Shown: positions 41,503-50,946 of the stretch, piece by piece
Layout of the letters: each line of letters starts with the position of its first letter
Numbering within the stretch: the stretch's first letter is position 1
Source of the DNA: Desulfurobacteriaceae bacterium
Lineage (GTDB): Bacteria; Aquificota; Aquificia; Desulfurobacteriales; Desulfurobacteriaceae
DNA length: 64,000 nt
NCBI GenBank assembly: GCA_026987115.1
Contig: JALSNF010000036.1
Coordinates: 1-64,000, forward strand
Direction: 5' to 3'
Program-made: the position numbers and the translations under genes
The notes under the pieces: generated by a model
Database searches by the model: none
Told to the model about the DNA's origin: nothing
The model's input: the letters and a program-made list of their open reading frames with translations, nothing else

Positions 41503-42165
41503 ATGATAGACCTTCACACCCATACATTTTTCAGCGACGGAGCACTGATACCCAGCGAGCTGGTTAGGAGAGCAGAGGCTTTAGGCTACAGGGCTATAGC
41601 TATAACTGACCACGTTGACTATTCAAACTATTCCTTCGTTTTAGAAAGGCTTTACTCTACACTGGAAGTCTTAAACGAGAACACTTCAGTAATAGTAATA
41701 CCGGGAGTTGAAATTACCCACGTTCCCCCTCTTAAAATACCTGAGCTAATACAAAAGTGTAGGGAAGAAGGGGCAAAGTTGGTGGTGGTTCACGGAGAAA
41801 CAATTGTAGAGCCTGTTTCTCCCGGAACTAACGAGGCTGCTATAGAGGGAAAGGCCGACGTACTTGCACATCCAGGCCTCATATCTGAAAGGGAGGTTAA
41901 GCTTGCAAGGGAAAATAAAGTATTCCTTGAGATAACTACAAGGAGAGGGCACAGCATTACAAACGGCCACGTTGCAAAGTTGGCATTAGAGGTAGGAGCA
42001 AAACTGGTTATAAATACCGACGCCCACTCCCCAGGAGACTTAGTAAGCAGGAGCTTTGCACTTAAAGTGGGGCTGGGAGCAGGCCTTTCACTAAAGGAGG
42101 TTGAGGAGTGTTTTTCAAACAGCGAAGGGATTGTTAAAAGGTTGACTGGAAAAGGAAAACTTTAG
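41503..42165 (+). CDS. PHP-domain metal-dependent phosphoesterase
   Basis: A 220-aa PHP-fold hydrolase. The four PHP motifs are visible: HTHTFFSDG (His5, His7), AITDH, GVEITH and the C-terminal NTDAHSPGD. AHPGLIS is a further metal-ligand block. It could be a histidinol phosphatase-like or nucleotide phosphoesterase; the substrate is not clear. AAGGAG precedes ATG, and it is followed 13 bases later by tRNA-Sec, on the same strand. Confidence 0.85.
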   Translation: MIDLHTHTFFSDGALIPSELVRRAEALGYRAIAITDHVDYSNYSFVLERLYSTLEVLNENTSVIVIPGVEITHVPPLKIPELIQKCREEGAKLVVVHGETIVEPVSPGTNEAAIEGKADVLAHPGLISEREVKLARENKVFLEITTRRGHSITNGHVAKLALEVGAKLVINTDAHSPGDLVSRSFALKVGLGAGLSLKEVEECFSNSEGIVKRLTGKGKL

Positions 42166-42178
42166 AAATTTACTATCT

Positions 42179-42273
42179 GGAGGCGGAAGGGGGCTGGTGT
42201 CCCCCCCGGACTTCAAATCCGGTGGCCCCGCTAGGAGCGGGGTGGTGGGTTCGATTCCCATCCGCCTCCGCCA
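42179..42273 (+). tRNA. selC: tRNA-Sec (TCA)
   Basis: A 95-base tRNA with selenocysteine features: an 8-bp acceptor stem GGAGGCGG/CCGCCTCC, a G discriminator with encoded CCA, a G/C-rich long D stem, anticodon TCA at 42213-42215 in CTTCAAA, and a 7-bp variable arm CCCCGCT-AGG-AGCGGGG. It implies that UGA is decoded as selenocysteine in this genome. No Sec-containing gene was found in the window. Confidence 0.96.
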
Positions 42274-43581
42274 CTAAATTAGGGCCTTTTCCAATATCTC
42301 ATCTAACCTTTTTATCCCCTTTAAAACTCTTAAACCGTTCTTTTGAGCTTCTTTTTCCCTTAGTTCTTCAAGTTTTACGCTCCTAACTTCTCCCGTTAAA
42401 CCCAGCTCCCCAAAGAGGACAAGGTCCTCAGCAACAGGCCTTCCGTAGTAGCTTGAAGCTATTGCAGCAGCAACTGGAAGGTCAACTGCAGGCTCGTCAA
42501 TTTTTACTCCACCAACTACATTTACAAAGACGTCAAAGTTCCTTAAAGGAATTCCTAATTCTTTCTCAAGTAGAGCCACTATTATTGAGAGTCTGTTTTG
42601 GCTTATTCCTTTAGCTCTCCTTTGAGGAGTTGTAAAAACTGCTCTGGTAACGAGGGCTTGAACTTCTAATAGAACCGGTCTGCTTCCCTCTATGCCGGCA
42701 AAAACAACGCTCCCCGGCTTACCTAAAGGCCTCTCTGAGAGGAAAAAGGCCGAAGGGTTGGGAACTTCTTTTAAGCCCTTCTCTGTCATCTCAAAAACGG
42801 CAAGCTCCCCGGTATTACCAAACCTGTTTTTTAGGCTCTTTAGTATTCGGAAGTTGTAGCCCCTGTCTCCTTCAAGTTGGTAAACTGCGTCAACTATGTG
42901 CTCTAGGACCTTAGGCCCAGCAATGCTGCCCTCTTTTGTAACGTGGCCAACGATAAAGGAAGTAATTCCCTTGTCTTTTGAGAGGTTCGTTATGAAGGCT
43001 GCACACTCTCTAACCTGAGAAACTGAACCTGCCGCCGATTCAAGGTAGGGAAGGTAGAGGGTTTGAATAGAGTCAAAAACTGCAAAGAGAGGGGAGAGCT
43101 CCCTTAAAGCCTTTTCCACTTCTTCAAGGTTGTTTTCAGAAAGTATGTACAGGTTATCTCCGTTTACTCCGAGCCTCTCTGCTCTCATTGCAACCTGCTT
43201 TGGGGATTCCTCAGCAGTTATGTAAAGGACTTTATCTCTTTTAGAAAAGACACTGCAAACCTGAAGTAAAAGAGTTGACTTTCCGATACCAGGCTCACCT
43301 GAAATTAGGGAAACAGAGTCCTTTACGAGGCCGCCTCCAAAAACTCTATCAAGCTCGCCTATTCCAGTCTTTAAACGCTCCTCTTCTTCCCACTCTATAC
43401 GGGTGATGGGTAATGGCTTTTTCTGGGAGCTCCTTACCCAACCCCTTCTCTCTTTCCCTTTCTTACTAACGGTCTCCTCTACAAAGGAACCCCAAGCACC
43501 ACAGTTGGGGCACCTCCCGCTCCACTTGGGGCTAACGTATCCACACTCTTGGCAAGTAAACTGGGAGCTTTTCTTAGCCAA
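42274..43581 (-). CDS. radA: DNA repair protein RadA (Sms)
   Basis: A 435-aa RecA-like branch-migration ATPase for recombinational repair. It has a zinc finger with Cys10, Cys13, Cys24 and Cys27, Walker A GEPGIGKSTLLL, the RadA-specific KNRFGNTGE box, and a C-terminal Lon-like domain (about 280-435). Its stop lies directly beside the CCA end of tRNA-Sec on the opposite strand. The start is ATG in the zinc-finger-proximal MAKKSSQFTC. Confidence 0.95.
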   Translation of the reverse strand: MAKKSSQFTCQECGYVSPKWSGRCPNCGAWGSFVEETVSKKGKERRGWVRSSQKKPLPITRIEWEEEERLKTGIGELDRVFGGGLVKDSVSLISGEPGIGKSTLLLQVCSVFSKRDKVLYITAEESPKQVAMRAERLGVNGDNLYILSENNLEEVEKALRELSPLFAVFDSIQTLYLPYLESAAGSVSQVRECAAFITNLSKDKGITSFIVGHVTKEGSIAGPKVLEHIVDAVYQLEGDRGYNFRILKSLKNRFGNTGELAVFEMTEKGLKEVPNPSAFFLSERPLGKPGSVVFAGIEGSRPVLLEVQALVTRAVFTTPQRRAKGISQNRLSIIVALLEKELGIPLRNFDVFVNVVGGVKIDEPAVDLPVAAAIASSYYGRPVAEDLVLFGELGLTGEVRSVKLEELREKEAQKNGLRVLKGIKRLDEILEKALI

Positions 43582-43614
43582 CCTTTAAACCAAATTAGAT
43601 TTACAGCCTTAAAT

Positions 43615-45639
43615 TTAAGAAAAGAGAAGAGAAGCACCACGGTAAACTACAAAAGCGGTAATCCAAGCGGTAATCAACTCAATTACTACGAGAGCAGCTG
43701 GGTACTTCCAACTTCCACTCTCCTGCTTTATGGCTGCAATGGTAGCAACGCAAGGGATGTAAAGTAGAGTAAAGACCATGTAGGCAATGGCACTTTCAGG
43801 AGTAAAGGTTTGAGAAAGGAGTTTTTCCAACCCCTCTTCTCCAACGCCGTATAAAGTCCCTAAAGTTCCAACTACAACCTCTTTGGCCAGAGCTCCAAAA
43901 ATAAGAGCAACTACAGGCTTCCAGTCATCTATTCCAAGGGGCTTAAAAATGGGAAGAAGGAGTTTTCCTAAATGGCCCACAAGGGAGTTTTCTCCGGCGT
44001 ATTCAACTCCCGGAGGAAGGGAGGCCACAAGCCAAATTAGGAAAGAGACTACAAATATTACGCTTCCAGCCTTAAATATGAACTCCCTAACTTCTATCCA
44101 AGTTTGAGAAAGGACTATGTTAAAAGAGGGAAGCTTGTAGGGGGGGAGCTCTATAAAGAACTCACACTCTGAAGAAGTTTCCTTAAACTTTGAGATTAAG
44201 GTAGCAAACAGGAGAGCCATAAGTATGCCTAAGCCGTAAATAAACAGGAGAATTAAAGACTTGTGCTCTTTAAAGAAAGCACCTACGAAAATTGCATAAA
44301 CGGTAAGCCTTGCGCTACAGGAAATCCAAGGAATTATGAGCATCGTAATGAGCCTTAAAGTGGAAGAACGCATAGCTCTCGTGGCGTAAACTGCCGGGAC
44401 ATTACATCCAAAACCTAAAATCATAGGTATGACCGAAGCACCTGAAAGGCCGAAAAAGCGCATAAAGTTGTCCCATAAAGCAGCTGCCCTTGCCATGTAG
44501 CCTATATCTTCAAGGATGGACATTAAAAGGTAAAGAATTGCGAGAATGGGGAGGAAAACCATAACGGCTCCTACTCCTGCAAGGAGGCCGTCGTTTATTA
44601 AAGAGAGGAGGAAAGGAGGAGCTCCGCTTAAAGCCTTTTCAAAGAAAGAAGGAAGGAGATTACTAAAAAACTTGTCTATAAGGTCGCTCAAAGGAGCGCT
44701 TAAATCAAAGGTAATCTTAAAGACTCCCCACATTACAAGGAAGAAAACAGGTATTCCTGTTATAGGATTCGTTACGAACTTATCTATCCTATCGCTTAAG
44801 GTGTAAAGAGGGAGCTCTACTGAGCTTTTTACAGCATTAGTTGCTATCTTGGAGGCTAAAAAGAACCTCTCTCTTGCAACAAACGAAGGAAGGTCACAGT
44901 TAAACCTCTCTTTAACCTCCTCCTCTATCCTGTTAACTTCTCTCTCAACCTCTTCCCAGTTTTTAAACTTCTTCCTTAAGTAATCTTGAACTTCTGGGTC
45001 CCTTTCCAAGAGCTTAATTGAGAACCACCTTAAATTGAAGGGAAAGCTACTCGGGAGCTCCCTTTTCAACTTCATCTCAATTAAAGAAACTGCGTTTTCA
45101 AGGAAGTCTGAATAAAGGGGAACAAAACCCTTAGGCTTAAGGTCTCCAGTTGCAACTTGCAAGATTAACTCAGAGAGCTCCTCAAGGCCAGTCCTCCTTA
45201 CCGCTGAAACTTCTACAACAGGAAGGTTTAACGACCTTTCAAGCTCTTTTTTATTAACTGAGAAACCCAAGTTCTGAAGCTCGTCAACTTTATTAAGGAC
45301 AACTATCGGCCTTAAACCCATCTCAAGGAGCTCTAGGGTAAGGTAGAGGTTCCTTGCAAGGAGAGTCACGTCTAAAACGTTAACTGCAACATCGTAATCA
45401 CCGTTTAAGAGAAAACTCCTGGCAACCCTCTCTTCAAGGGTATACGAAGTCAAGCTGTAAATTCCCGGAAGGTCTATAAGCTCTATCTCAAAACCCCTAA
45501 AGTTATACCTTCCCGTCTTTTTCTGAACGGTAACTCCCGGCCAGTTTCCCACCTTCTCGTTGGTTCCTGCAAGAGCGTTCATAATAGCAGTCTTACCTAC
45601 ATTTGGATTTCCAACGAGGGCTACCTTAACTTCCTTCAT
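43615..45639 (-). CDS. feoB: Ferrous iron transport protein B
   Basis: A 674-aa inner-membrane Fe2+ transporter. The N-terminal GTPase has G1 GNPNVGKTAIMN (10-21), a LPGIYSLT G3 region (DLPG) and NKVDE as G4; a helical GDI-like stretch follows, then two Gate motifs with LVMWGVFKITF, GYMARAA and C-terminal gate cysteines (GFGCNVPA, PWISCSAR). It overlaps feoA by 4 bases and is the second gene of the operon. Confidence 0.96.
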   Translation of the reverse strand: MKEVKVALVGNPNVGKTAIMNALAGTNEKVGNWPGVTVQKKTGRYNFRGFEIELIDLPGIYSLTSYTLEERVARSFLLNGDYDVAVNVLDVTLLARNLYLTLELLEMGLRPIVVLNKVDELQNLGFSVNKKELERSLNLPVVEVSAVRRTGLEELSELILQVATGDLKPKGFVPLYSDFLENAVSLIEMKLKRELPSSFPFNLRWFSIKLLERDPEVQDYLRKKFKNWEEVEREVNRIEEEVKERFNCDLPSFVARERFFLASKIATNAVKSSVELPLYTLSDRIDKFVTNPITGIPVFFLVMWGVFKITFDLSAPLSDLIDKFFSNLLPSFFEKALSGAPPFLLSLINDGLLAGVGAVMVFLPILAILYLLMSILEDIGYMARAAALWDNFMRFFGLSGASVIPMILGFGCNVPAVYATRAMRSSTLRLITMLIIPWISCSARLTVYAIFVGAFFKEHKSLILLFIYGLGILMALLFATLISKFKETSSECEFFIELPPYKLPSFNIVLSQTWIEVREFIFKAGSVIFVVSFLIWLVASLPPGVEYAGENSLVGHLGKLLLPIFKPLGIDDWKPVVALIFGALAKEVVVGTLGTLYGVGEEGLEKLLSQTFTPESAIAYMVFTLLYIPCVATIAAIKQESGSWKYPAALVVIELITAWITAFVVYRGASLLFS

Positions 45640-45854
45640 ACCTTTTCAACCTCCACCTTCTTTGCCATACCTTGACCTATGGCTATCCTGCTACCTGCAA
45701 CCTCAACTATTACCGGTCCGGGAGGAGCTTTAATCACCTTTACCTCAGCTCCCGGGTAAAGGCCTATTGAAGAGAGTCTATTCCTAACGCCGAGCCCCCC
45801 ATAAATGGCAACTATTTTAACTTTATCTCCCTCTCTAACCTCAAAAAGGGTCAT
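45636..45854 (-). CDS. feoA: Ferrous iron transport protein A
   Basis: A 72-aa SH3-like cytosolic partner of FeoB with the FeoA pattern GDKVKIVAI.GG..VRNRLSS.GL.PGAEV and a final ...SRIAIGQGMAKKV. ATG has AAGGAGG in front. It is the first gene of the feoAB operon. Confidence 0.95.
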   Translation of the reverse strand: MTLFEVREGDKVKIVAIYGGLGVRNRLSSIGLYPGAEVKVIKAPPGPVIVEVAGSRIAIGQGMAKKVEVEKV

Positions 45855-45875
45855 TTTTACCTCCTTATAAGTTAG

Positions 45876-45904
45876 ATAATATTAACATTCTTAAGTAAGT
45901 GCAA
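45876..45904 (-). promoter_or_regulatory. Candidate feoAB promoter
   Basis: On the minus strand TTGCAC and TATTAT are separated by 17 bases, about 20 bases upstream of the feoA start. Overlapping it, GTTA...TAAC arms around an A/T core could be a metal-regulator site, but no clear Fur or DtxR consensus is present. The rightward ppa gene may use TATAAT at 45919-45924, without a clear -35. Confidence 0.4.
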
Positions 45905-45950
45905 CTTCCGAGCAATTATATAATTTACAAAAAAACAAGGAGGATAAAGA

Positions 45951-46475
45951 ATGGACGTAAAGAAGATACCCCCGGGGAAGAACCCTCCCGAGGACATTTA
46001 CGCAGTAATAGAGATACCTCAAGGCTCAAACGTTAAGTACGAAGTTGACAAGGAGAGCGGAGCGGTCTTCGTTGACAGGTTCTTATTTACCCCGATGTTC
46101 TACCCAGCAAACTACGGTTTTGTTCCAAACACCCTAGCAGATGACGGAGACCCCATAGACGTGCTCGTAATCTCAAGACAACCTGTAGTTCCAGGAAGCG
46201 TTGTAAGGTGCAGACCTGTTGGGGTTTTGGTTATGGAAGACGAAAGTGGTAAGGACGAGAAGATAGTGGCAGTTCCAGTTGACAAGTTGGACCTTACCTT
46301 TAGCAAAGTAAAGGAGATAGATGACCTACCAGAAGCAACGCTAAACGAGATTAAACACTTCTTTGAGCACTACAAAGACCTTGAACCTGGTAAGTGGGTA
46401 AAGGTTAAAGAGTTTAAGGGGAGCTCTGAAGCAAAAGAGATGATTAAAAAAGCAATAGAGAACTTTAAAGGTTAA
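45951..46475 (+). CDS. ppa: Inorganic pyrophosphatase
   Basis: A 174-aa soluble family I PPase. The active-site stretch [10 protein letters not shown] is present, along with the [19 protein letters not shown] substrate loop and NYGFVPNT. Length is normal. A strong AAGGAGG site precedes ATG. It is followed by an intrinsic terminator. Confidence 0.96.
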   Translation: MDVKKIPPGKNPPEDIYAVIEIPQGSNVKYEVDKESGAVFVDRFLFTPMFYPANYGFVPNTLADDGDPIDVLVISRQPVVPGSVVRCRPVGVLVMEDESGKDEKIVAVPVDKLDLTFSKVKEIDDLPEATLNEIKHFFEHYKDLEPGKWVKVKEFKGSSEAKEMIKKAIENFKG

Positions 46476-46482
46476 CCTTCTT

Positions 46483-46504
46483 CCCCCTTTCGGGGGCTTT
46501 TCTT
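46483..46504 (+). terminator. Intrinsic terminator after ppa
   Basis: CCCCC-TTTC-GGGGG is followed by CTTTTCTT, a short hairpin with a U tract 8 bases after the ppa stop. Confidence 0.75.
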
Positions 46505-46557
46505 ACCCTACTATCACATCTATATTTAAATCCCAAAACTCCTTTAGAGGTATTCTT

Positions 46558-48357
46558 ATGCCTTCTCAAGAGCTAATTAGGAACTTCTGCATAATTGCCC
46601 ACATAGACCACGGGAAGTCAACTTTAGCTGACAGGCTCCTTGAGTTTACAGGAACGGTCTCAAAGAGGGAACTTAAAGAGCAAATGCTTGACACTTTAGA
46701 GCTTGAAAGAGAAAGGGGTATAACAATAAAGCTGAACGCCGTAAGAATGAAGTATAAGGCGGAAGACGGCAAAACCTACACTATGCACTTAATTGACACT
46801 CCCGGCCACGTTGACTTTACCTACGAGGTATCAAGGAGCCTCTCTGCCTGTGAGGGAGCTCTCTTAGTAATTGACGCAACCCAAGGAATAGAAGCCCAGA
46901 CGATAGCAAACTTCTTCCTTGCCCTTGACGCCGGACTGGAGATAATCCCAGTTATCAACAAAATAGACCTCCCAAGTGCAAACCCTGAATGGGTAAAAGA
47001 GCAGATAGAGGAAGTTCTGGGGCTTGACCCGGAAGAGGCGATTTTAGCCTCTGCAAAAGAGGGAATCGGGATAAAGGAAATCCTTGAAGCTATAGTAAGG
47101 AAAGTTCCTCCTCCCTCAGGGGACGCTAACAAACCCCTAAAGGCACTCATCTTTGACTCTTACTACGATAACTACAAGGGGGTAATACCCTTTGTAAGGG
47201 TATTTGACGGAAAGATAAGGCCGGGAATGAAGATAAAGCTAATGTCAAACGAAAAAGAGTTTGAAGTAGTAGAAGTTGGGACTCAGAACCCAAATATGGT
47301 TAAACTTGAGGAGCTCTCGGCAGGGGAAGTTGGCTGGATAGCAGCAAACATAAAGAACATAGAAGATACACAAGTAGGAGACACGATAACAGACGCCGAA
47401 AACCCGACAGAAGAGCCCTGTCCAGGATTTAGACCTGCAAAGCCTATGGTATTTGCAGGACTTTACCCCGTTGACTCTGACGACTACGAGAATCTAAAAG
47501 AGGCACTGGAAAAGCTTAAGTTGAACGACGCTGCTCTCTTCTTTGAGCCGGAAACTTCAGCAGCTCTTGGCTTTGGCTTTAGGTGCGGTTTTCTAGGGCT
47601 CCTTCACATGGAAGTAATTAAAGAGAGGCTTGAAAGGGAGTTTGGATTAAACCTTATAGCAACGGCTCCCAGCGTGGTTTATAAGGCCTACCTTAAAGAC
47701 GGAACGGTAAAGGAGGTTCAAAACCCTGCCCAGATGCCCCCTCCAGAGAAGATAGAGAGGATAGAGGAGCCTTACATAACTGCTTCAATAATAACTCCTT
47801 CAGAGTACGTAGGACCGATTATGCAGCTGTGCCAAGACAGAAGGGGAATACAAACAGGGTTTACCTACATTGACACAAATAGGGTGGAGCTCCGCTACGA
47901 CATGCCCCTTTCCGAAATCCTCTTTGACTTCTTTGACAAGCTAAAGAGCGTCTCCCGAGGGTATGCCTCCTTTGACTACGAGTTTGCAGGCTATAAACCT
48001 TCAGAGCTGGTAAAGCTTGACATACTGATAAACGGAAAGCCCGTTGACGCCCTTTCGGTAATAGTTCACAAAGATAAAGCTTACCAAAGGGGAAGACAGC
48101 TAGTTGACAAGTTAAAGGAGATAATCCCTAGGCAGCTATTTGAAGTAGCAATTCAGGCTGCCATAGGCAATAAAATAATTGCCCGCTCAAACGTTAAGGC
48201 TTTAAGGAAGGACGTTCTGGCAAAGTGCTACGGGGGAGACGTTACGAGGAAGAAGAAACTCCTTGAAAAACAAAAGGAAGGGAAGAAGAGAATGAAGATG
48301 TTAGGGAAAGTTGAAGTTCCCCAAGAGGCATTCCTTGCAGTTCTGAAGGTTGATTAA
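46558..48357 (+). CDS. lepA: Elongation factor 4 (LepA)
   Basis: A 599-aa translational GTPase that back-translocates ribosomes. G1 [10 protein letters not shown]2 RGITIK, G3 DTPGH and G4 NKID are present. The LepA-specific C-terminal domain includes the VRALRKDV-like [23 protein letters not shown] block. ATG follows AGAGGTATTCTT. Length matches the family. Confidence 0.96.
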   Translation: MPSQELIRNFCIIAHIDHGKSTLADRLLEFTGTVSKRELKEQMLDTLELERERGITIKLNAVRMKYKAEDGKTYTMHLIDTPGHVDFTYEVSRSLSACEGALLVIDATQGIEAQTIANFFLALDAGLEIIPVINKIDLPSANPEWVKEQIEEVLGLDPEEAILASAKEGIGIKEILEAIVRKVPPPSGDANKPLKALIFDSYYDNYKGVIPFVRVFDGKIRPGMKIKLMSNEKEFEVVEVGTQNPNMVKLEELSAGEVGWIAANIKNIEDTQVGDTITDAENPTEEPCPGFRPAKPMVFAGLYPVDSDDYENLKEALEKLKLNDAALFFEPETSAALGFGFRCGFLGLLHMEVIKERLEREFGLNLIATAPSVVYKAYLKDGTVKEVQNPAQMPPPEKIERIEEPYITASIITPSEYVGPIMQLCQDRRGIQTGFTYIDTNRVELRYDMPLSEILFDFFDKLKSVSRGYASFDYEFAGYKPSELVKLDILINGKPVDALSVIVHKDKAYQRGRQLVDKLKEIIPRQLFEVAIQAAIGNKIIARSNVKALRKDVLAKCYGGDVTRKKKLLEKQKEGKKRMKMLGKVEVPQEAFLAVLKVD

Positions 48358-48374
48358 AGGGGCAAAAGCCCCTT
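48357..48374. terminator. Hairpin between lepA and hpf
   Basis: AAGGGGC-AAAA-GCCCCTT forms a 7-bp stem overlapping the final base of lepA and just before the convergent hpf stop. No long T-run follows on the plus strand; on the minus strand TTTAATC follows. Probably a shared terminator. Confidence 0.5.
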
Positions 48375-48375
48375 A

Positions 48376-48939
48376 CTACTTGCAGGAAGGCATCTCCATT
48401 AAGCCAACGTTCCCGTCCTTCCTCCTGTAAACAACAGCTGCGTTTCCAGTTTCAACGTTGCAGAAGAGAACAAAGTCTCTCTTTGAGCCAAGGAGTTTTA
48501 AGACTGCATCCTCTACAGAGATGGGCTTGTAGAGCTCCGGCTCTACCTCAATAATCTCTATCGGCTTTTCAACGACCTCCTCTTCAACCAAAGTTATCTG
48601 CCTTTTTGCCCTTTGGGCCTCGTGTTTGCCTGCAGTCTTAACCTTATCCTTTAACCTCCTAAGCTGTTTCTCTGCAGCGTCAACAACGTAGTCAACGGCA
48701 GTGTAAAGGTCGTCAGTCTCCTTTTTTATCCTCAAGGTGTGGTCAAAGACATTGTAAATTACGATTTCAACGCTTGAGCGGTGCTTCTCTTTTCTAACGA
48801 TAACGTCTGCGAAGACCTCCCTCCTTTCATCGTCTCCCAAGTACTTCTCAAGCCTCTTAAACTTCTCCTCAAGGGTGTTCTTAATTGCCCCCGTTAAGTC
48901 AATACCGTGTCCAATAAGGTTTAGCCTTAGCTGTGCCAT
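48376..48939 (-). CDS. hpf: Long ribosome hibernation promoting factor
   Basis: A 187-aa long-form HPF. The N-terminal RaiA/HPF domain (about 1-100) has L..KF.RLEKYLGDDE and the VEIVIYNVFDHTLR block. The linker is Lys-rich, and the C-terminal domain (about 128-187) has KPISVEDAVLKLLGSKRDFVLF..., which dimerises ribosomes into 100S particles. GGAGGAAGGG precedes ATG. Confidence 0.94.
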   Translation of the reverse strand: MAQLRLNLIGHGIDLTGAIKNTLEEKFKRLEKYLGDDERREVFADVIVRKEKHRSSVEIVIYNVFDHTLRIKKETDDLYTAVDYVVDAAEKQLRRLKDKVKTAGKHEAQRAKRQITLVEEEVVEKPIEIIEVEPELYKPISVEDAVLKLLGSKRDFVLFCNVETGNAAVVYRRKDGNVGLMEMPSCK

Positions 48940-49000
48940 CCCTTCCTCCTTTTTCTTTTCTATCTTACTTTAAAATTAAAGCGTTAAAGAAGGAGTGTCT

Positions 49001-49990
49001 ATGAGAGAAAAGGTAGCTTACTTACTCTTTTCAGGAGGGTTAGACAGCATAATTGCTGCAGAACTCTTAAAGAAACTTGGTTTTAAAGTGGTAGGAGTCC
49101 ACGTTAAGTCCCCTTTTTTTGGAAAGGAGGAGGGAGAGTTAAAGGAGCTGGCAGAAAAGTTAGGAATTGAACTTAAGATAGTTAAAACAAAGGAAGACTA
49201 CTTAGAGCTCCTAAAGTCCCCAAAGTACGGGTATGGGAAGAACGTAAATCCCTGTATAGACTGTAAAGCTTACATGTTAAGGAAAGTAAAAGAGTTAGCA
49301 CCTAAAGGTTCAGTCATAGCAACTGGGGAGGTTTTAGGTCAAAGACCGATGTCTCAACACCTTCAAGCTTTCAACGCAATAGAGAAACTCTCAGGATTAA
49401 AAGGAAAAGTCCTTAGACCCCTTTCAGGGAAGCTCCTTCCTACGACGGAATATGAAAAGGAAGGCTTAGTTGAAAAAGAAAAACTCCTTGACTTAAAGGG
49501 ACGCTCAAGGAGGAGATATCCAGAGCTCTTAAAGAAATTGAAGATAGACCTTGACAAACTTCCAACTCCCGCCGGAGGATGCCTTTTAACTGACCCCTCT
49601 TTTAGCAAGAAGGTTAAAGACCTAATTAAGCACAACGAGCTTACCCTTGAAAACTCAGAGCTCCTTAAAGTGGGACGCCACTTTAGACTGGGAAAGTGTA
49701 AGCTGGTTGTTGGGAAAAACAAAAAGGAGAATGAGGAGCTCCTTAAGTTCGCAAATGAAAAGGACTTCATTTTAAAAGTTGAAACAGCACCGTCTCCTGT
49801 AGGCCTTTTAAGGTGCAAGGAAGAGCCTAAGAACGAAGAAATAGAAAAGGCGGCGGGAATCGTAGCAAGGTACTCTGACGCAAAAGGAGAACCTCAAGTT
49901 CCCGTTTCCCTTTACAAAGGTGGTAAACTAGTTAAAGAGGTAAAGGTAAAGCCGATTTTTGAAACAAAGAGCTACTTGATAACTTCTTAG
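49001..49990 (+). CDS. PP-loop ATPase, tRNA thiolation-like (ThiI/MnmA-related)
   Basis: A 329-aa protein. The PP-loop SGGLDS is at residues 11-16, followed by VVGVHVKSPF, NPCIDCK, GQRPMSQH and a Cys-containing PAGGCLLTDPSFS, as in MnmA/ThiI-related sulfurtransferase homologues. The C-terminal third is an NFACT-R-like or DUF-type region with a LKVGRHFRLG start. The substrate is probably a tRNA, but the modified position is unknown. ATG at 49001 has AGGAG 6 bases upstream; an upstream GTG at 48995 overlaps that site. A 10-base gap precedes the Usp pair. Confidence 0.8.
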   Translation: MREKVAYLLFSGGLDSIIAAELLKKLGFKVVGVHVKSPFFGKEEGELKELAEKLGIELKIVKTKEDYLELLKSPKYGYGKNVNPCIDCKAYMLRKVKELAPKGSVIATGEVLGQRPMSQHLQAFNAIEKLSGLKGKVLRPLSGKLLPTTEYEKEGLVEKEKLLDLKGRSRRRYPELLKKLKIDLDKLPTPAGGCLLTDPSFSKKVKDLIKHNELTLENSELLKVGRHFRLGKCKLVVGKNKKENEELLKFANEKDFILKVETAPSPVGLLRCKEEPKNEEIEKAAGIVARYSDAKGEPQVPVSLYKGGKLVKEVKVKPIFETKSYLITS

Positions 49991-49999
49991 GAGGAGGAG

Positions 50000-50470
50000 A
50001 TGCCCCTTTTTAAAAAGGTCCTTTACTCAACAGACTTTTCACCTTTGGCAGAGGTTGCCCTTGAATATGTAAAGAAGCTAAAGGAAGCCGGCGAAGAAGA
50101 GGTGGTTGTAGTTCACGTAGTTGACGACCTATCGGTAGAGCTCCCAGAGGGAACAGACCTAATTAAGGAAAAGGAAGTTTACAAAATCCTCCCTGAAGTT
50201 GACCAAGAGTACCTATTAGACCTCGTAGAGAGGTTAAACTCCATTAAAGAGCTCCTTGAAAAGGAGAACTTAAAAGTTAAAACTTACCTAAAATACGGGA
50301 ACATACCTAAACAGATAGTCTCTGTTGCCGATGAGGAGAAGGTAAACCTAATAGTTATGGGAGCACACGGTAAGGGGCTCTTAACGGAGCTCCTTTTAGG
50401 AAGCGTCTCAACCGACGTTATAAGGGAAGCTAAATGCCCGGTACTAATTGTTAAGAGGAGGGAGGAGTAA
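50000..50470 (+). CDS. Universal stress protein (UspA family)
   Basis: A 156-aa protein with the Usp fold: VLYSTDFS start, VVHVVDD strand, and the ATP-binding G-2x-G-9x-G(S/T) pattern in GAHGKGLLTELLLGS. It ends CPVLIVKR. GGAGGAG precedes ATG. Coupled to a second Usp gene by a one-base overlap. Confidence 0.93.
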   Translation: MPLFKKVLYSTDFSPLAEVALEYVKKLKEAGEEEVVVVHVVDDLSVELPEGTDLIKEKEVYKILPEVDQEYLLDLVERLNSIKELLEKENLKVKTYLKYGNIPKQIVSVADEEKVNLIVMGAHGKGLLTELLLGSVSTDVIREAKCPVLIVKRREE

Positions 50471-50946
50471 TGCTCTTTGAGAAAGTCCTTTACCCCTTTG
50501 ACGGGAAAAAGGCAAGTTTAGAAGTAAAGCCCTATGTTCTAAAGCTAAAAGAGGCCGGATGCAAAGAAGTTCACCTACTTTACGTTTTAGTGCCTTCAGA
50601 GTGGGGAATTTTAGCCAAAGAAGAGTATGACTGTATAGAAAAGATAGAAGCTCTAAAGGCAGCCATTGAAGAGGGATTTGTAGATGCCCTTTTAAGGATG
50701 TTTAAGAAAATGGAGGAAGTAGCCTCTGAATTTGAGAAGGAGGGAGTTAAAACAAAAGTAGTTATGATACCCGGAGAGCTTGACGAGGTAATTTCAGAAT
50801 ACGCTAAGAAAAACGACGTGAAACTCGTAGCTTTAGGGATAACCTCAGAATCCCTTTCCTTTTTCAGGGTAGGGAAGGTTCTAGATATTATAAAGGCCTT
50901 AGATAGACCTATATTAATAGTAAAGTCTCCAGAGGAAGAAGGTTAA
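50470..50946 (+). CDS. Second, degenerate universal stress-like protein
   Basis: A 158-aa Usp-fold homologue with VLYPFDG, LLYVLVP and a C-terminal RPILIVKS. The glycine-rich ATP loop is lost (LGITSESLSFFRVGKV), so it probably does not bind ATP and may pair with its neighbour as a heterodimer. It starts at TAATG with the upstream Usp gene and its end overlaps the convergent bioA by 4 bases. Confidence 0.87.
   Translation: MLFEKVLYPFDGKKASLEVKPYVLKLKEAGCKEVHLLYVLVPSEWGILAKEEYDCIEKIEALKAAIEEGFVDALLRMFKKMEEVASEFEKEGVKTKVVMIPGELDEVISEYAKKNDVKLVALGITSESLSFFRVGKVLDIIKALDRPILIVKSPEEEG

Noticed and set aside
41041..42273. tRNA genes as integration sites for a mobile element
   Set aside because: No 3'-end tRNA fragment repeat or integrase lies near either the four-tRNA cluster or selC; flanking genes are housekeeping genes.
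48968..48981. CTTTAA-AA-TTAAAG palindrome between hpf and the PP-loop gene
   Set aside because: All A/T apart from the outer C and G, so a chance palindrome is likely; no second copy was noticed.
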